Shown here: positions 9,197 to 18,424 of the stretch, piece by piece
Position numbering within the stretch: the stretch's first letter is position 1
Layout of the letters: the number at the start of each line of letters is the position of its first letter
Assembly (NCBI GenBank): GCA_963837335.1
Contig: CAWINS010000044.1
Span: 14,328 to 78,327 of the forward strand
From: RYN-230 sp963837335
Lineage (GTDB): Bacteria > Actinomycetota > Actinomycetes > Streptosporangiales > Streptosporangiaceae
Direction: 5' to 3'
Length of the DNA stretch: 64,000 bases
Made by a program: the position numbers and the translations under genes
Notes under the pieces: model-generated
What the model was told of the DNA's origin: nothing
The model's input: only the letters and a program-made list of their open reading frames with translations
The model's database searches: none

Positions 9197-10209
9197 CTCA
9201 GCCGGATCCGCGGGTCCAGGGCGGCCTGGATGATGTCCACGGCCAGGTTGGCCGCCACGTAGACCAGCGCGACGAACAGGGTCACGCCCAGGATGGCGGG
9301 CGTGTCGAGGGTCGCGATCGAGGCGGCCGTGTAGCTGCCGAGCCCGGGCCAGTCGAAGATCGCCTCGACCAGGAACGTGTTCACCAGTGAGTAGCCGAAG
9401 ACCAGGGCCACCGCCGCGGCCACCGGATTCCAGGCCAGCTTCATGGCGAACCGGCTGTACACCGCGCGCTCGCTGAAGCCCAGCGCGCGGATCATCTGGA
9501 TATGGGTCTCGCTCACCGTGTCCAGGACCTGGGCCCGGACCATCCGGGCGATGAGCCCGGCCGGGTAGGCGGCGACGACCACGGCGGGCAGCACGAGGTG
9601 GACGCCGATGCTGCCGAGCATCGGCCAGTTACCGCTGATCGTCGCGTCGATCAGGCTGAACCCGGTCCGCCGGGCTAGCGGGTGGCTGAACAGCAGGCCG
9701 GGGGAGTACTCACCGGCCGCGGGCAGCACGTGCAGCCGCTGGCTGAAGACCAGCTGCAGGATGAGCGCCATCCAGAAGATCGGCATGGACACGCCCAGGA
9801 TCGAAACGGCCCGGATGGCCTGGTCGACCAGGCCGCCCGGCCAGCGGGCCGACACCAGCCCGAGCGGCACGGCCACCGCCAGCGCGATGATCAGTGCCGC
9901 GGTGACCAGCTCCAGCGAGGCCGGGGCGGCGGTCCCGATATCGGACAGGACGGGCTGGTGGGTGTGGATGGACAGGCCCCAGTTGCCGGACAGGATGCCG
10001 CCGAAGTAGGCGAGCAGCTGGACCTGCGGCGGCCGGTCCAGGCCGAGGAACCGCCGGGCCGCGGCGACCTGGGCGGCGGACGCGTGCGGGCCGGCCCAGG
10101 TGGCGGCCGGGTCTCCCGGGACCACACGGGCGATCACGAACGTCGCGATGATGACGCCCGCGACCACCAGCGCGGCCAGGGCGACCCGGCGCGCCACATA
10201 AGCGGTCAA
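9193..10209 (-). CDS. ABC transporter permease, OppB/DppB-like
   Basis: A 338-residue inner-membrane permease of the peptide/nickel class. The N-terminal helix VALAALVVAGVIIATFVIARVVPGDPA is followed by the DppB-type loop and five further helices. The coupling loop is MIRALGFSERAVYSRFAMKLAWN. The start codon is TTG at 10209, overlapping the lipoprotein stop (TTGA), which supports that start. It works with the OppC-like subunit and the two ATPases downstream. Confidence 0.92.
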   Translation of the reverse strand: MTAYVARRVALAALVVAGVIIATFVIARVVPGDPAATWAGPHASAAQVAAARRFLGLDRPPQVQLLAYFGGILSGNWGLSIHTHQPVLSDIGTAAPASLELVTAALIIALAVAVPLGLVSARWPGGLVDQAIRAVSILGVSMPIFWMALILQLVFSQRLHVLPAAGEYSPGLLFSHPLARRTGFSLIDATISGNWPMLGSIGVHLVLPAVVVAAYPAGLIARMVRAQVLDTVSETHIQMIRALGFSERAVYSRFAMKLAWNPVAAAVALVFGYSLVNTFLVEAIFDWPGLGSYTAASIATLDTPAILGVTLFVALVYVAANLAVDIIQAALDPRIRLR

Positions 10210-11801
10210 CTGCCAGTCGGCCTGAGGTTGTAGGTGAAGACGACGTTCGCGTAGGCCGGGTCGGGCTGGAAGCCGGTGAAGGACGTGCGCATCGCGTACT
10301 GGTAGTTCATGTTGTAGAGCACGTCCAGCGGCGCCTGCTGCAAGACCTCGGTCTGCATGGTCTGGTACAGCTGCTCACCGGCCGCCCGGTCGGTCGCCAG
10401 CAGCGGCTCCACCTTGTTGATCTGCTTGTCCAGCGCCGAGTTGGAGTAGTAGGAGAGGTTGAAGTACGGCGACTTCTCCGTCTCCAGCAGGTTGCTGAAC
10501 CAGGTGTACGGGTCGGCGTAGTCCGGCCACCAGTACTCGAGGAAGATGCTCTGGTGACCCGGGCCCGACTTCGCCTTCGCCCACTGGGTCGGCCAGGCGA
10601 GTGACTGCGTGGTGAGGTTGATGTTCAGCTTGGCCAGGCTGGACTTCAGCAGCGTCGCCACGACTTGCTCGTTCGAGTCGCCCTGGGTGTAGGTCAGGGT
10701 CAGGTTCAGCGGCTTCTTGCCCGGCCCGTACCCGGCCGTCTTCAGCAGCTGGGCCGCCTTGGCCGGGTCGTAGTGATAGTTCGGCAGGTCGGTGGAATGG
10801 CCCGGCAGGCCGGCCGGGACCAGGCCGCTGGACGTGACCGCCGCGCCCTGCAGCGCGGCGACGATCCCCGGGTAGTTGATCCCGTAGGAGATCGCCTGGC
10901 GCACCGGCAGGCTCAGCGTGTGCGCGTTGAGCTGGGCCAGCAGGTTCTGGAAGGACGGGATGCTCACCGTCCTGATGCCCGCCTGACCCTGGAACGACTT
11001 CCATATCGCGGGGCTGATCTGCTCCACGAAGTCCACCTGCCCGGAGCGCAGCAACTGGGCTGCGGTGGTGTCCTGGGGCACGACCCGGAACACCAGCTTC
11101 TTGTAGTGCGGGCCCTTCCAGCCACCCCAGTAGCCGGGGAAGGCCTTGAGCACCACCTCGAACTCCTGGCCCTTGTTCCAGGTCTGCAGCGTGTACGGGC
11201 CGGTGCCCGCGTCATGCGGCGTGTTGAACCACTTGGTCAGCTTGGCCGACGACCCCCCGCCCGCGGCCTGGGTGTCGTAGATGTACGCCGAGTAGGAGGC
11301 GGAGGCCTCGAGGTCCAGCGGCGAGGCGTACTTCAGGTGGAAGACCATGGTGTAGGTACTGGGCGTGCTGATGCTCTTCACTGCGTCCCAGACGTACCCG
11401 GCCCCCCCGCCCAGCTTCTCCGTGCGGAGGATGGCCGCCGCCGCGGCCTGCGCGGTCATCAGCCGGCCGGTGTGGAAGTGCACCCCCTGCCGGAGGTGGA
11501 AGGTCCAGGTCAGGCCGTTAGCCGAGGTTGACCAGCTGGTCGCGAGCAGCGGCTTGATCGTGTGCGTGGCGGAGTCGTAGCGGGTGAGCGTCTCGTACAT
11601 GTTGCTCATCGCGATGATGCCGTCGGAATACTCGGTCGCGGGGTCCCAGCCGTCGACCATCACCGGGGTGTTGGTGTCGTAGGTGAACACCTGATTGCTG
11701 GCCTGCTGCTGGGCCGCCTGGTGCGCTGAGCCGCCACAGGCGGCCAGCAGCACCAGCAGTGCGGAGCCCGATGCCAGCAGGCCAGCGCGGTGGGGCTTCA
11801 T
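10206..11801 (-). CDS. ABC transporter substrate-binding lipoprotein, family 5 (DppA/OppA-like)
   Basis: A 531-residue extracytoplasmic binding lipoprotein. The start ATG 11801 is chosen because it has a GGAGG site 5 nt upstream and gives a lipoprotein signal peptide with lipobox LLAAC; an open frame further upstream lies inside hyuA. Family-5 features include the segments TWTFHLRQGVHFHTGR and FLEYWWPDYADPYTWFSNLL. It captures substrate for the permease pair. In this operon the substrate may be a hydantoin, oxoproline-like or small peptide compound, which is an inference from hyuA and DUF917 rather than from the binding site. The ATG overlaps the hyuA stop (ATGA). Confidence 0.93.
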   Translation of the reverse strand: MKPHRAGLLASGSALLVLLAACGGSAHQAAQQQASNQVFTYDTNTPVMVDGWDPATEYSDGIIAMSNMYETLTRYDSATHTIKPLLATSWSTSANGLTWTFHLRQGVHFHTGRLMTAQAAAAAILRTEKLGGGAGYVWDAVKSISTPSTYTMVFHLKYASPLDLEASASYSAYIYDTQAAGGGSSAKLTKWFNTPHDAGTGPYTLQTWNKGQEFEVVLKAFPGYWGGWKGPHYKKLVFRVVPQDTTAAQLLRSGQVDFVEQISPAIWKSFQGQAGIRTVSIPSFQNLLAQLNAHTLSLPVRQAISYGINYPGIVAALQGAAVTSSGLVPAGLPGHSTDLPNYHYDPAKAAQLLKTAGYGPGKKPLNLTLTYTQGDSNEQVVATLLKSSLAKLNINLTTQSLAWPTQWAKAKSGPGHQSIFLEYWWPDYADPYTWFSNLLETEKSPYFNLSYYSNSALDKQINKVEPLLATDRAAGEQLYQTMQTEVLQQAPLDVLYNMNYQYAMRTSFTGFQPDPAYANVVFTYNLRPTGS

Positions 11802-13468
11802 GCCTTCCTCCGTGATCCTTGTGTTGTCGGGTTGGGGTGCTGCCGCCCAGTCGTTACGGGGCCGTGGATGCGGCCCGGCTGGCCAGCTGCTGCCTGAACC
11901 GGACGGTCCGGCAGGCCGCCCAGAGCGCCGGCCGCTTTCGCCCGGATCCGGATCGCCGGGGAGGTGAGGTAGGCCAGCGGGATCTCCTCCCGCTCGACGA
12001 TGTGCACCGTCGCTGGGTCCGCCCCGGCCGCCACGGCGCGCTCGCGGGCTTCGTCGCACGCCTCATCGAGCGCGGCTTGCCTGCCGCCCGGTCCCATGTG
12101 GAAGATCCGGTCCACCTGGCCGCTGACCGAGGCGATCGCCGCGCCCACCGCATTGGCCGTGTCGAAGTGGTCGGGCCGGATGACCTCGCTGACGCCAGGT
12201 ATCCGGTCCGGGATCAGGATGCTGCCGCCGCCCACCGCGACCAGCACGCAGTCTTCCCGGGAGGTCTTCATCCGGTCGATCGCGTCGGCCAGCATCACGT
12301 CCGCCCGGGCCAGGGCGGTGTCGAGCATGTCCCGGTGGCGGCTGGTCCGGCCCGGGTCACCGAGCAGGGCCCGCCCGGCCGCGACCGCCGCGTCGGTCAG
12401 CGTGGGTGTCGCCCCGCCGAAGACGAGCGCCTCCTGCTGCAGCAGGTAGCCGACGCTGCGCGGGCCGACGCGCACGCCGGGCTCCCCGGCCGAGACCACG
12501 GTGCCGCCGCCGAGGGCGATGGTGACCAGGTCGGGCATCCGGAAGTTGGTGCGGATGCCGCCGATCTCGACTCCCTGCGAGGACTCCCGCGGGAACCCGT
12601 TGACCAGCACGCCCACGTCGGTGGATGTCCCGCCCACGTCGGCGACCAGCGAGTCACCGGTCCCGGTGAGGAAGGCCGCGCCGCGGACACTGTTGGCCGG
12701 CCCGCTGCCGATGGTGAGGACCGGGTAACGCAGGGCCTGATCGAGGCCCATCAGCGTGCCGTCGTTCTGCGCGAAGAACGTAGTCGGCCGCAGCTGGTGC
12801 GCGGCCAGCGAGTCATGCATGGCGATGGCCACGTCCCGGGCCACCCCGGCCAGCGCCCCGTTCAGGATCGTGGCGTTCTCCCGTTCCAGCAGGCCCAGGG
12901 CGCCGATCTCATGGCTGAGCGAGACGTGTACCTCGCCCAGCTCACGCTTGACGATCTCGGCGGCCGCCAGCTCGTGCCGCGCCGAGACCGGGGCGAAAAC
13001 ACTGGTGATCGCCACCCCTTCGGCGGTGCCCGCCACTTCACCCAGGAACCGCGCGATGGCGTCGGTGTCCAGCGGGGCCAGGTCCTGTCCGTCGAATTCG
13101 ATGCCGCCGCCCACGATCACCGCGCCGGCCGAGATTGCGCTGGTGAGGTCGGGTGGCCAGCCGAACATCGGCCGGATGCTGAGGGTGGCGGGGCCGCCGA
13201 TCCGGATCACCGCGATCCGGCGCAGCTTCCTGCGCTCCAGCACGGCGTTCGTCGCGTGCGTGGTGCCCAGCATGACGTGGGTGATCCGCTCCCGGTCCGC
13301 CTCCGGGGCGCGGAGCACGGTGTCGATCGCCGCGGTGATCCCGCCGGTGATGTCCGGGGTGCCCGGCACCTTGGCCTTGGCGATCACACGGTCCGCGCCG
13401 TCCATGATTACCGCGTCGGTATTGGTGCCGCCCACGTCGATGCCGAGGCGGAAGTCAGGAGCGGGCAC
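11798..13468 (-). CDS. hyuA: Hydantoinase/oxoprolinase family protein (HyuA-like)
   Basis: A 556-residue cytoplasmic protein of the ATP-dependent hydantoinase A/5-oxoprolinase family, which opens cyclic amides such as hydantoins or 5-oxoproline. It starts with the phosphate-binding motif GIDVGGTNTDAV and has the second ATPase motif VADVGGTSTDVG, plus GGGSILIP near the C-terminus, as expected for an actin-like ATPase fold. The GTG at 13468 is preferred over the TTG at 13498 because a GGAGGAG site sits just upstream and the fold begins at once. No HyuB subunit is encoded nearby; the DUF917 protein upstream is the likely partner. Confidence 0.9.
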   Translation of the reverse strand: MPAPDFRLGIDVGGTNTDAVIMDGADRVIAKAKVPGTPDITGGITAAIDTVLRAPEADRERITHVMLGTTHATNAVLERRKLRRIAVIRIGGPATLSIRPMFGWPPDLTSAISAGAVIVGGGIEFDGQDLAPLDTDAIARFLGEVAGTAEGVAITSVFAPVSARHELAAAEIVKRELGEVHVSLSHEIGALGLLERENATILNGALAGVARDVAIAMHDSLAAHQLRPTTFFAQNDGTLMGLDQALRYPVLTIGSGPANSVRGAAFLTGTGDSLVADVGGTSTDVGVLVNGFPRESSQGVEIGGIRTNFRMPDLVTIALGGGTVVSAGEPGVRVGPRSVGYLLQQEALVFGGATPTLTDAAVAAGRALLGDPGRTSRHRDMLDTALARADVMLADAIDRMKTSREDCVLVAVGGGSILIPDRIPGVSEVIRPDHFDTANAVGAAIASVSGQVDRIFHMGPGGRQAALDEACDEARERAVAAGADPATVHIVEREEIPLAYLTSPAIRIRAKAAGALGGLPDRPVQAAAGQPGRIHGPVTTGRQHPNPTTQGSRRKA

Positions 13469-14537
13469 CGGCGAGCTCCTCCACGGGCAGGTACTCAAAG
13501 TCGTAACCGAAGGCGCGCGGGCCGGTGATCGAGATGCCCCGCTCAGTCCGCCACACCGGGTCGCAGGCGAAGGCGATCACCACTACCCGCTGGCCGTACT
13601 TGATCCGTTCCGTCGCGATCGCATCGGCCGTCTCCACGTCCAGCACCGAGATCAGATCGGGAACCGAGGCCAGCACCCGGCCCCGTTCCAGCGCGACCAG
13701 GTTCTCGTTCTGCAGCTCCAGCCGGATGAGGCGGCCCGCATCCTCGCCGAGCCCTTCGATCACCACCGACCCGCGGACGAAACCACTCGTGGTATGCCGC
13801 TCGACGTCCGAGACCTTCCCGGTGACCAGCCGGAACGCGCCGATCTCGGCGATCAGCGCGGCGATCGGGCTGACTGCCGCGCTGATGACCGCCTCACCGA
13901 TCCGGATCGCCAGCGACACCGAGTTCCGTACCGTGGCCTCGCGCGCCTGGGCGGCGGTGAGCGAGAACTCGGTGGATGAGGCGGCCCCGCCGAACTCCAC
14001 CGCGGCCGCCCGTTCCAGGCGCTCCATCCAGTGCCCCGAGATGGCCTGGAAGATGACCAGGTTGCCGCGCTCGTCGGTCATCACCGCCGGGCTCGGCGAG
14101 ATCCCGGCCAGCTGCATGGTGACCTGCGGGACCTCTGGGAAGGCGCGTCCCATTCCGTCCGCGTCCACCAGGGGAAGCCCCATCCGCGCCGCCCAGCTGA
14201 CTGGGAGCACGCCGTTCCCGCCGCCGATCTCGCCCGCCATCAGCGCCGCCACCGGGCGCCCGGTCAGGTACTGCAGATGGTCGCGGAGGCGCTCGCCTTC
14301 GTCACCGTTCTCGATTTTCTCGATGCTGACCGTGGGGGCACCGATGCTGCCGCACGGCATGATCAGGGCGTCATCTGGCAGTTCGTCCACGTCCACCAGG
14401 GCGGCCGGGCCGAAATCCTCGGTGGCCTGAAGGGCCTGGAGCAGGGCGAGATAGGTATCGCCGCCACCTCCCGCGCCCAGCACCGCACAGCCGCGCGCTA
14501 AAGCGTGCAGCGCGACAGGGTCGAGGAGTCTCTTCAC
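13455..14537 (-). CDS. DUF917 domain-containing protein
   Basis: A 360-residue DUF917 family protein. Members often sit next to hydantoinase/oxoprolinase genes, and some larger proteins fuse the two, which suggests a joint enzyme. Visible are the Gly-rich N-terminal loop GCAVLGAGGGGDTYLALL, the motif MPCGSIGAPTVSIEKI, and the conserved AGEIGGGNGVLPVSWAARMG and DADGMGRAFPE segments. Start GTG 14537 is the first gene of the leftward operon; its stop overlaps the hyuA start region by 14 nt. The exact reaction is unknown. A 10-bp repeat (tcttcacagg) occurs twice around the start. Confidence 0.88.
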   Translation of the reverse strand: MKRLLDPVALHALARGCAVLGAGGGGDTYLALLQALQATEDFGPAALVDVDELPDDALIMPCGSIGAPTVSIEKIENGDEGERLRDHLQYLTGRPVAALMAGEIGGGNGVLPVSWAARMGLPLVDADGMGRAFPEVPQVTMQLAGISPSPAVMTDERGNLVIFQAISGHWMERLERAAAVEFGGAASSTEFSLTAAQAREATVRNSVSLAIRIGEAVISAAVSPIAALIAEIGAFRLVTGKVSDVERHTTSGFVRGSVVIEGLGEDAGRLIRLELQNENLVALERGRVLASVPDLISVLDVETADAIATERIKYGQRVVVIAFACDPVWRTERGISITGPRAFGYDFEYLPVEELAGARS

Positions 14538-14629
14538 AGGCTCTCTTCACAGGGAGGCCATTGTCCCTGGGCAGGGGCATATACAGGGGCGCTAAGTATC
14601 ATAGTTCCCGAAGTACGGTTACACCGGGA

Positions 14630-14860
14630 CTATTTCCACCGATCGGCCAGCTGCAGCTCGTTCTGCCTGATCAGATCGCGCAGTTCCACCGGGTCACGAC
14701 CGCGGACCACGCGGGGCGGGCTGGACATGAGCCGCCGGGCGTAGAGCAGCCCGGCGATCCCGCGCCACACGTGCCACCGCGGGAACTCGCTCGAATAGGA
14801 CCACCAGTCAGGGTCCTCAGTGCCAGCAGTCATTAAATCGGTGGTGGCTTCCTTCTCCAT
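14630..14860 (-). CDS. Small Trp-rich conserved protein, paralogue of the protein at 53,910-54,113
   Basis: A 76-residue protein with the core WWSYSSEFPRWHVWRGI, then GLLYARRLMSSPPRVVRG and ELRDLIRQNELQ. By hand alignment 31 of 52 core residues match the small protein at 53,910-54,113, so this is a real family and both copies validate each other. Start ATG 14860 has GGAG about 10 nt upstream. It lies between the DUF917 operon (same strand) and the divergent PucR regulator gene. No signal peptide or membrane segment is evident. Function unknown; the regulator-linked position of both copies hints at a regulatory accessory role. Confidence 0.7.
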   Translation of the reverse strand: MEKEATTDLMTAGTEDPDWWSYSSEFPRWHVWRGIAGLLYARRLMSSPPRVVRGRDPVELRDLIRQNELQLADRWK

Positions 14861-15022
14861 TGGCTCGACTCCCTGGAGCCCCGGGATGACGACGCGTACC
14901 TGACGTGGCCGACGCAGAATCCCGGACGCAAAAGCCATGGTGGCAGCCGGGCAACGGCCCCGGAATGGGCATAGTGCACCGTGATCGTGACGAAAGTGTG
15001 CGCTCCGCATAAAGTGCCACAT

Positions 15023-16663
15023 GTGCGTACCGTCGATGAGATGTTGGCCAGCTCACCGTTGGCTGGGTTGTGGCGGGTCAGCCGCGGTGGCGGCGACCGC
15101 CCGGTGGCCCTGGTCAGGCTGGCTGAGCGGTTTGCCGACCTGGATGACGCCCCGGCAGGCAGCCTCGTCGTGCTGTCCAGGGCGGCATCGGCGGAACTCT
15201 CCGACTACCGGCTGGACATGGGCCTGCGCTGGGCCTCGGCCAACCGGGTGAGCGCGGTGGCGGCGTTCTCCGCGGAGCAGTGGCAGCCCACCGTGACGGC
15301 GATGGATATTGCCGGGCGGGCCGACATCGCGCTGATCTCGATACCAGCCGCGGCCGAGCTGGCCGGCCTGGTGCAGGCGATCAGCCGGGAAATCGGCGGC
15401 GCCGCCGAGAGCGCTCTGGGCCGGGCGGAGGAAGCGCTGAACGCGGTGCTCTCCGCCGAGGCCACGGGGGCTGGCCTCGACGATCTGCGCGCCTCGGTCA
15501 GCGTGGCGCTCGGCACCTCCGTCGAATTCCGCCCGCGTGACCCCGGTCCTGGTGACCGGGAGAACGGCCAGCCCCGCTCGGACCGGGGCGCCATTCGCGC
15601 CACGGGCGCTCCCGCGCGGCCCCTGGAGGGCGGCCTGGCGGGCGAAGTCAGCGTGCCGGTCGTGGTGGGCGAGGCGCCGATCGGCCACCTGGTCGCGCCG
15701 GACGCCCAGGGGGACCTCGCCATCGCCGCACGGCTGGTCCTGCACAGCGCCGCTGCCTCCGCCGGGCGCCTTCTCGACCTGGCCCAGCGGGCCCGTGAGG
15801 TGCCGGCCCGGTCGCGCAGCGAGCTGCTGGCCGAGCTGCTGATGTCAGAGTCTGCGATCAACGACGATCTGCTCGACCGGGCCCGGCAGCTGAACGTCTC
15901 GCTGGGCGGATGGCATGTCGCGGTCCGGATCGAGGCCGACGACCTCGATGGTTCCGGCCCGGACGGATCCGCCGATGGGCTGGGATCCAATGGCCCGGAC
16001 TCCACAAGCCAGGACGAGGTGCGCCGGTTCGAGCTGCTGGAGACGGCGGGGCAGATCGCCCTGCAGGCGGCCGGGGCAGCCGGCGGTACCTGGCACCTGT
16101 CCCGGGTGGCCCGCGCCCTCGTGCTGATCAAGATGACCAGGTCCGATCCGGGACCGCAGGCCGGGGCGCAGGCGGCCCGGGCCGCCGCCCGCGCGCTGCA
16201 GGCACTGCGGGAACGACTGCCCGCACAGTCATTCCGGGCCGGGGTGGGAGCGGCCCATGAGGGACCGACGGGGCTCCGCGCTTCCGCGGCCGAGGCCCGG
16301 GCCGCGCTGCTCGCCGCCCGGGCCGCCCGCAAGCCGTCCGGTGTGACCGCGCACGACGTGGTCGGAGTGCAGCGGATGCTGATGGAGTGGTATGCCTCGG
16401 ACACCGCCCGGGCCTCGGTGCGCGACCAGCTCGCGCCGCTGGAGAAGCTGGGCCAGTCCCGGGCCGATACGGCGATCAGGACGCTCGCGGCCTACCTCGA
16501 CGAGCAGGGATCCATCATCAAGACCGCGCAGCGCCTGCACCTGCACCGTAACGCGGTGGCCAACCGGATCCGGGGCATCACCGAACTGCTGGACGTGGAC
16601 TTCGATGACCCGGACCAGCGGCTCGCCCTCCAGCTCGCCTGTCGGGCCCGGCTGCTGGGCTGA
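15023..16663 (+). CDS. PucR family transcriptional regulator
   Basis: A 546-residue activator-type regulator. The N-terminal PucR domain begins with VRTVDEMLASSPLAGLWRV, the middle holds a GGDEF-like ligand region, and the C-terminal helix-turn-helix reads SIIKTAQRLHLHRNAVANRI, typical of the PucR/CdaR class. GTG 15023 is preferred because the family starts at this point; GTG 14981 is possible. It is divergent from the small gene and the DUF917-hyuA-transporter operon. PucR members control purine and hydantoin-type ring catabolism, so it probably controls that operon in response to its substrate. Confidence 0.9.
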   Translation: MRTVDEMLASSPLAGLWRVSRGGGDRPVALVRLAERFADLDDAPAGSLVVLSRAASAELSDYRLDMGLRWASANRVSAVAAFSAEQWQPTVTAMDIAGRADIALISIPAAAELAGLVQAISREIGGAAESALGRAEEALNAVLSAEATGAGLDDLRASVSVALGTSVEFRPRDPGPGDRENGQPRSDRGAIRATGAPARPLEGGLAGEVSVPVVVGEAPIGHLVAPDAQGDLAIAARLVLHSAAASAGRLLDLAQRAREVPARSRSELLAELLMSESAINDDLLDRARQLNVSLGGWHVAVRIEADDLDGSGPDGSADGLGSNGPDSTSQDEVRRFELLETAGQIALQAAGAAGGTWHLSRVARALVLIKMTRSDPGPQAGAQAARAAARALQALRERLPAQSFRAGVGAAHEGPTGLRASAAEARAALLAARAARKPSGVTAHDVVGVQRMLMEWYASDTARASVRDQLAPLEKLGQSRADTAIRTLAAYLDEQGSIIKTAQRLHLHRNAVANRIRGITELLDVDFDDPDQRLALQLACRARLLG

Positions 16664-16732
16664 CCAGCGGCTTCAACGCCCATCGTGAGGCGTACGGCTC
16701 GCGCCGCGGCTCCTGACCTGGGCGACCCGGGC

Positions 16733-16759
16733 CCTGCCGGGCGAAACCCGGACGGCAGG
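16733..16759. terminator. Possible hairpin between convergent pucR and merR genes
   Basis: An imperfect stem: CCTGCC pairs with GGCAGG six bases each side, with an inner GGG/CCC and a four-base bulge. It lies in the 134-bp gap between two convergent genes, where a bidirectional terminator is expected. No T-run follows, as is usual in GC-rich actinomycetes. Weak evidence. Confidence 0.3.
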
Positions 16760-16797
16760 TCTGCCGGGACGCCGATCCCGGGCCGTTCACTTCCTCG

Positions 16798-17634
16798 TTA
16801 CTGGTCGGCGAGAGGGAACGCCACGTCGCAGACGGCCTGGTCCTCGCCTAGCGCCTCCGGCTCGGCCAGGTAGACCTCGCGGCACGACAGCCGGCTTCCC
16901 GCCCGGGCGGCGACCTCGGGTGAGCAGGCGACGGCGTCGTACGCGGCCAGAATGGCCGGGTAGGCCCATTGGGCTTTCGTGATGGTCGTGTACGCCTCGT
17001 CGTGTTCGGCTTCGGTACGGATGCCGATGACGTCGGTCGGCTCCACGTGGCCGGGGCAGCCGAGAATCGCCTCCAGCGGGCCGTCGCTGTCCTCGCTCAC
17101 GATGCCGTGGAAGATGAGCGTGAACGGCCCAGCCCTGGCCCCTGCGAGGTGCTGGGCGAAGGCCCGCTTGGCCTCGCGGACGAAGCCCTCGGTCTCCGGG
17201 GCGTGCAGCCGGCGCTGGATGGACATGACCCGCTGGGCCGGGACGTGACGGGTCTCGATGCGGAACATGGGATCGCCTCCTTCTCTCAGGGTGGCCTGGA
17301 TGTGGCGGATCAGCAGCGTGCGGTGACCGTGCCGCCGTTCGAGGTCACGGAGCAGCATGTCCAGCCGGTTCACGGCCTGGTCTGCATCGACGCCGGCATC
17401 CCGCAGCACACATTCCACATCGGCCAGGCCCAGACCGGCGCCACGGAGCAGGCTGATGAGCTGCCCGGTGCGGACCTGCGTGACGTCGTAGCGGCGGTAA
17501 CCGGTGGCTTCGCTGGTCAGCGCGGGCCGGAGCAAGCCGATGCGGTCATAGAGCCGCAGCGCTTTGTGGGTCAGGCGTACTCGCCGCGCGAACTCACCGA
17601 TCGGGATGAGCCCGGCCCTGGGATCGTCCTCCAC
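16798..17634 (-). CDS. MerR family regulator with GyrI-like effector-binding domain
   Basis: A 278-residue regulator of the BmrR/TipA-like class. The N-terminal MerR winged helix is IGEFARRVRLTHKALRLYDR with the second helix GYRRYDVTQVRTGQLI. A dimerisation coiled coil follows (residues about 80-115, AVNRLDMLLRDLERRHGHRT). The C-terminal about 150 residues start with MFRIETRHVPAQRVMSIQRR, a GyrI-like small-molecule pocket. It is likely an activator that senses a hydrophobic or cationic compound. The regulated gene is not obvious; it is divergent from the VOC gene with a 238-bp gap. Confidence 0.88.
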   Translation of the reverse strand: MEDDPRAGLIPIGEFARRVRLTHKALRLYDRIGLLRPALTSEATGYRRYDVTQVRTGQLISLLRGAGLGLADVECVLRDAGVDADQAVNRLDMLLRDLERRHGHRTLLIRHIQATLREGGDPMFRIETRHVPAQRVMSIQRRLHAPETEGFVREAKRAFAQHLAGARAGPFTLIFHGIVSEDSDGPLEAILGCPGHVEPTDVIGIRTEAEHDEAYTTITKAQWAYPAILAAYDAVACSPEVAARAGSRLSCREVYLAEPEALGEDQAVCDVAFPLADQ

Positions 17635-17872
17635 GGGCCCGATCCTGGCGCATGACCTAAGGGCAGGGTCAAGCGTGACTCCCGGCCCGGCTGTCCCACA
17701 TTCCGGATCGGTGTCCTGCAGGGGTGGAATCTTTCGGTGGCGGCATCGGCCCGAAAGTGCCGCTCTGCCCGGAGCCCTCGGTGGACCCGGCCCCGGGCGG
17801 GCCGCCAGCCCATGTCACGCGAGACCGCGACCCGCGCGGCGATGGCTGGGGTCGCGCCTCTAAGGTGGACCG

Positions 17873-18307
17873 ATGGCATCGGTCAAGCAGTTCCAAGTCG
17901 CCTTCGACTGCGCAGAACCTGAGCGCGTCGCTCGTTTCTGGTGCGAGGTGCTGGGGTACGTCGTACCGCCGCCACCGGAGGGGTTTGCTACCTGGGACGA
18001 TTTCGATCGCTCGCTGCCGCCTGAGGATCAGGGTTCGACGTTCGCATGCATTGATCCCTCAGGTGTGGGCCCGCGACTGTTCTTCCAGCGCGTTCCCGAA
18101 GGCAAGGTCGTCAAGAATCGGCTGCATCTTGACGTGCGGGTCGGCACCGGGCTCGTGGGTGAAGAGCGCGTGGCCGTACTTGAGGCCGAATGCTCACGAC
18201 TGGTCGCGCTCGGAGCGGTACGCGTGCGACTACTGCCTGCCGATGACAACAACGAGTCGTGCCTCCTGATGCAGGACATCGAGGGCAACGAGTTCGATCT
18301 CGACTGA
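17873..18307 (+). CDS. VOC (glyoxalase/bleomycin-resistance-like) family protein
   Basis: A 144-residue vicinal-oxygen-chelate fold protein. It starts VKQFQVAFDCAEPERVARFW, the typical VOC opening with DCxDPxxxAxFW character, and ends with LLMQDIEGNEFDLD, the usual metal-ligand glutamate region (D/E-GNEF). Members act as glyoxalases, dioxygenases or antibiotic-binding proteins; this sequence does not say which. It lies immediately upstream of the DUF1707 gene. Confidence 0.85.
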   Translation: MASVKQFQVAFDCAEPERVARFWCEVLGYVVPPPPEGFATWDDFDRSLPPEDQGSTFACIDPSGVGPRLFFQRVPEGKVVKNRLHLDVRVGTGLVGEERVAVLEAECSRLVALGAVRVRLLPADDNNESCLLMQDIEGNEFDLD

Positions 18308-18424
18308 GTGGCCACGACCCTAGAGGGGCCGGTGCTGGCCGCTCGGGCGGCGGGCTCGATACGCTGGCACCGGTTCGGCAACAGCGGGCCAGGCCAGCCC
18401 ATCCGGACCGGAAGGGCCAGGTCA

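Noticed and set aside
11819..13528. Long rightward open frame antisense to hyuA
   Set aside because: Composition is Arg/Gly/His-rich shadow of a highly GC-biased gene; no family features, while hyuA has all its motifs.
14538..14629. Insertion-sequence remnant from the repeated tcttcacagg
   Set aside because: Only a 10-bp duplication with no terminal inverted repeats or transposase fragment.
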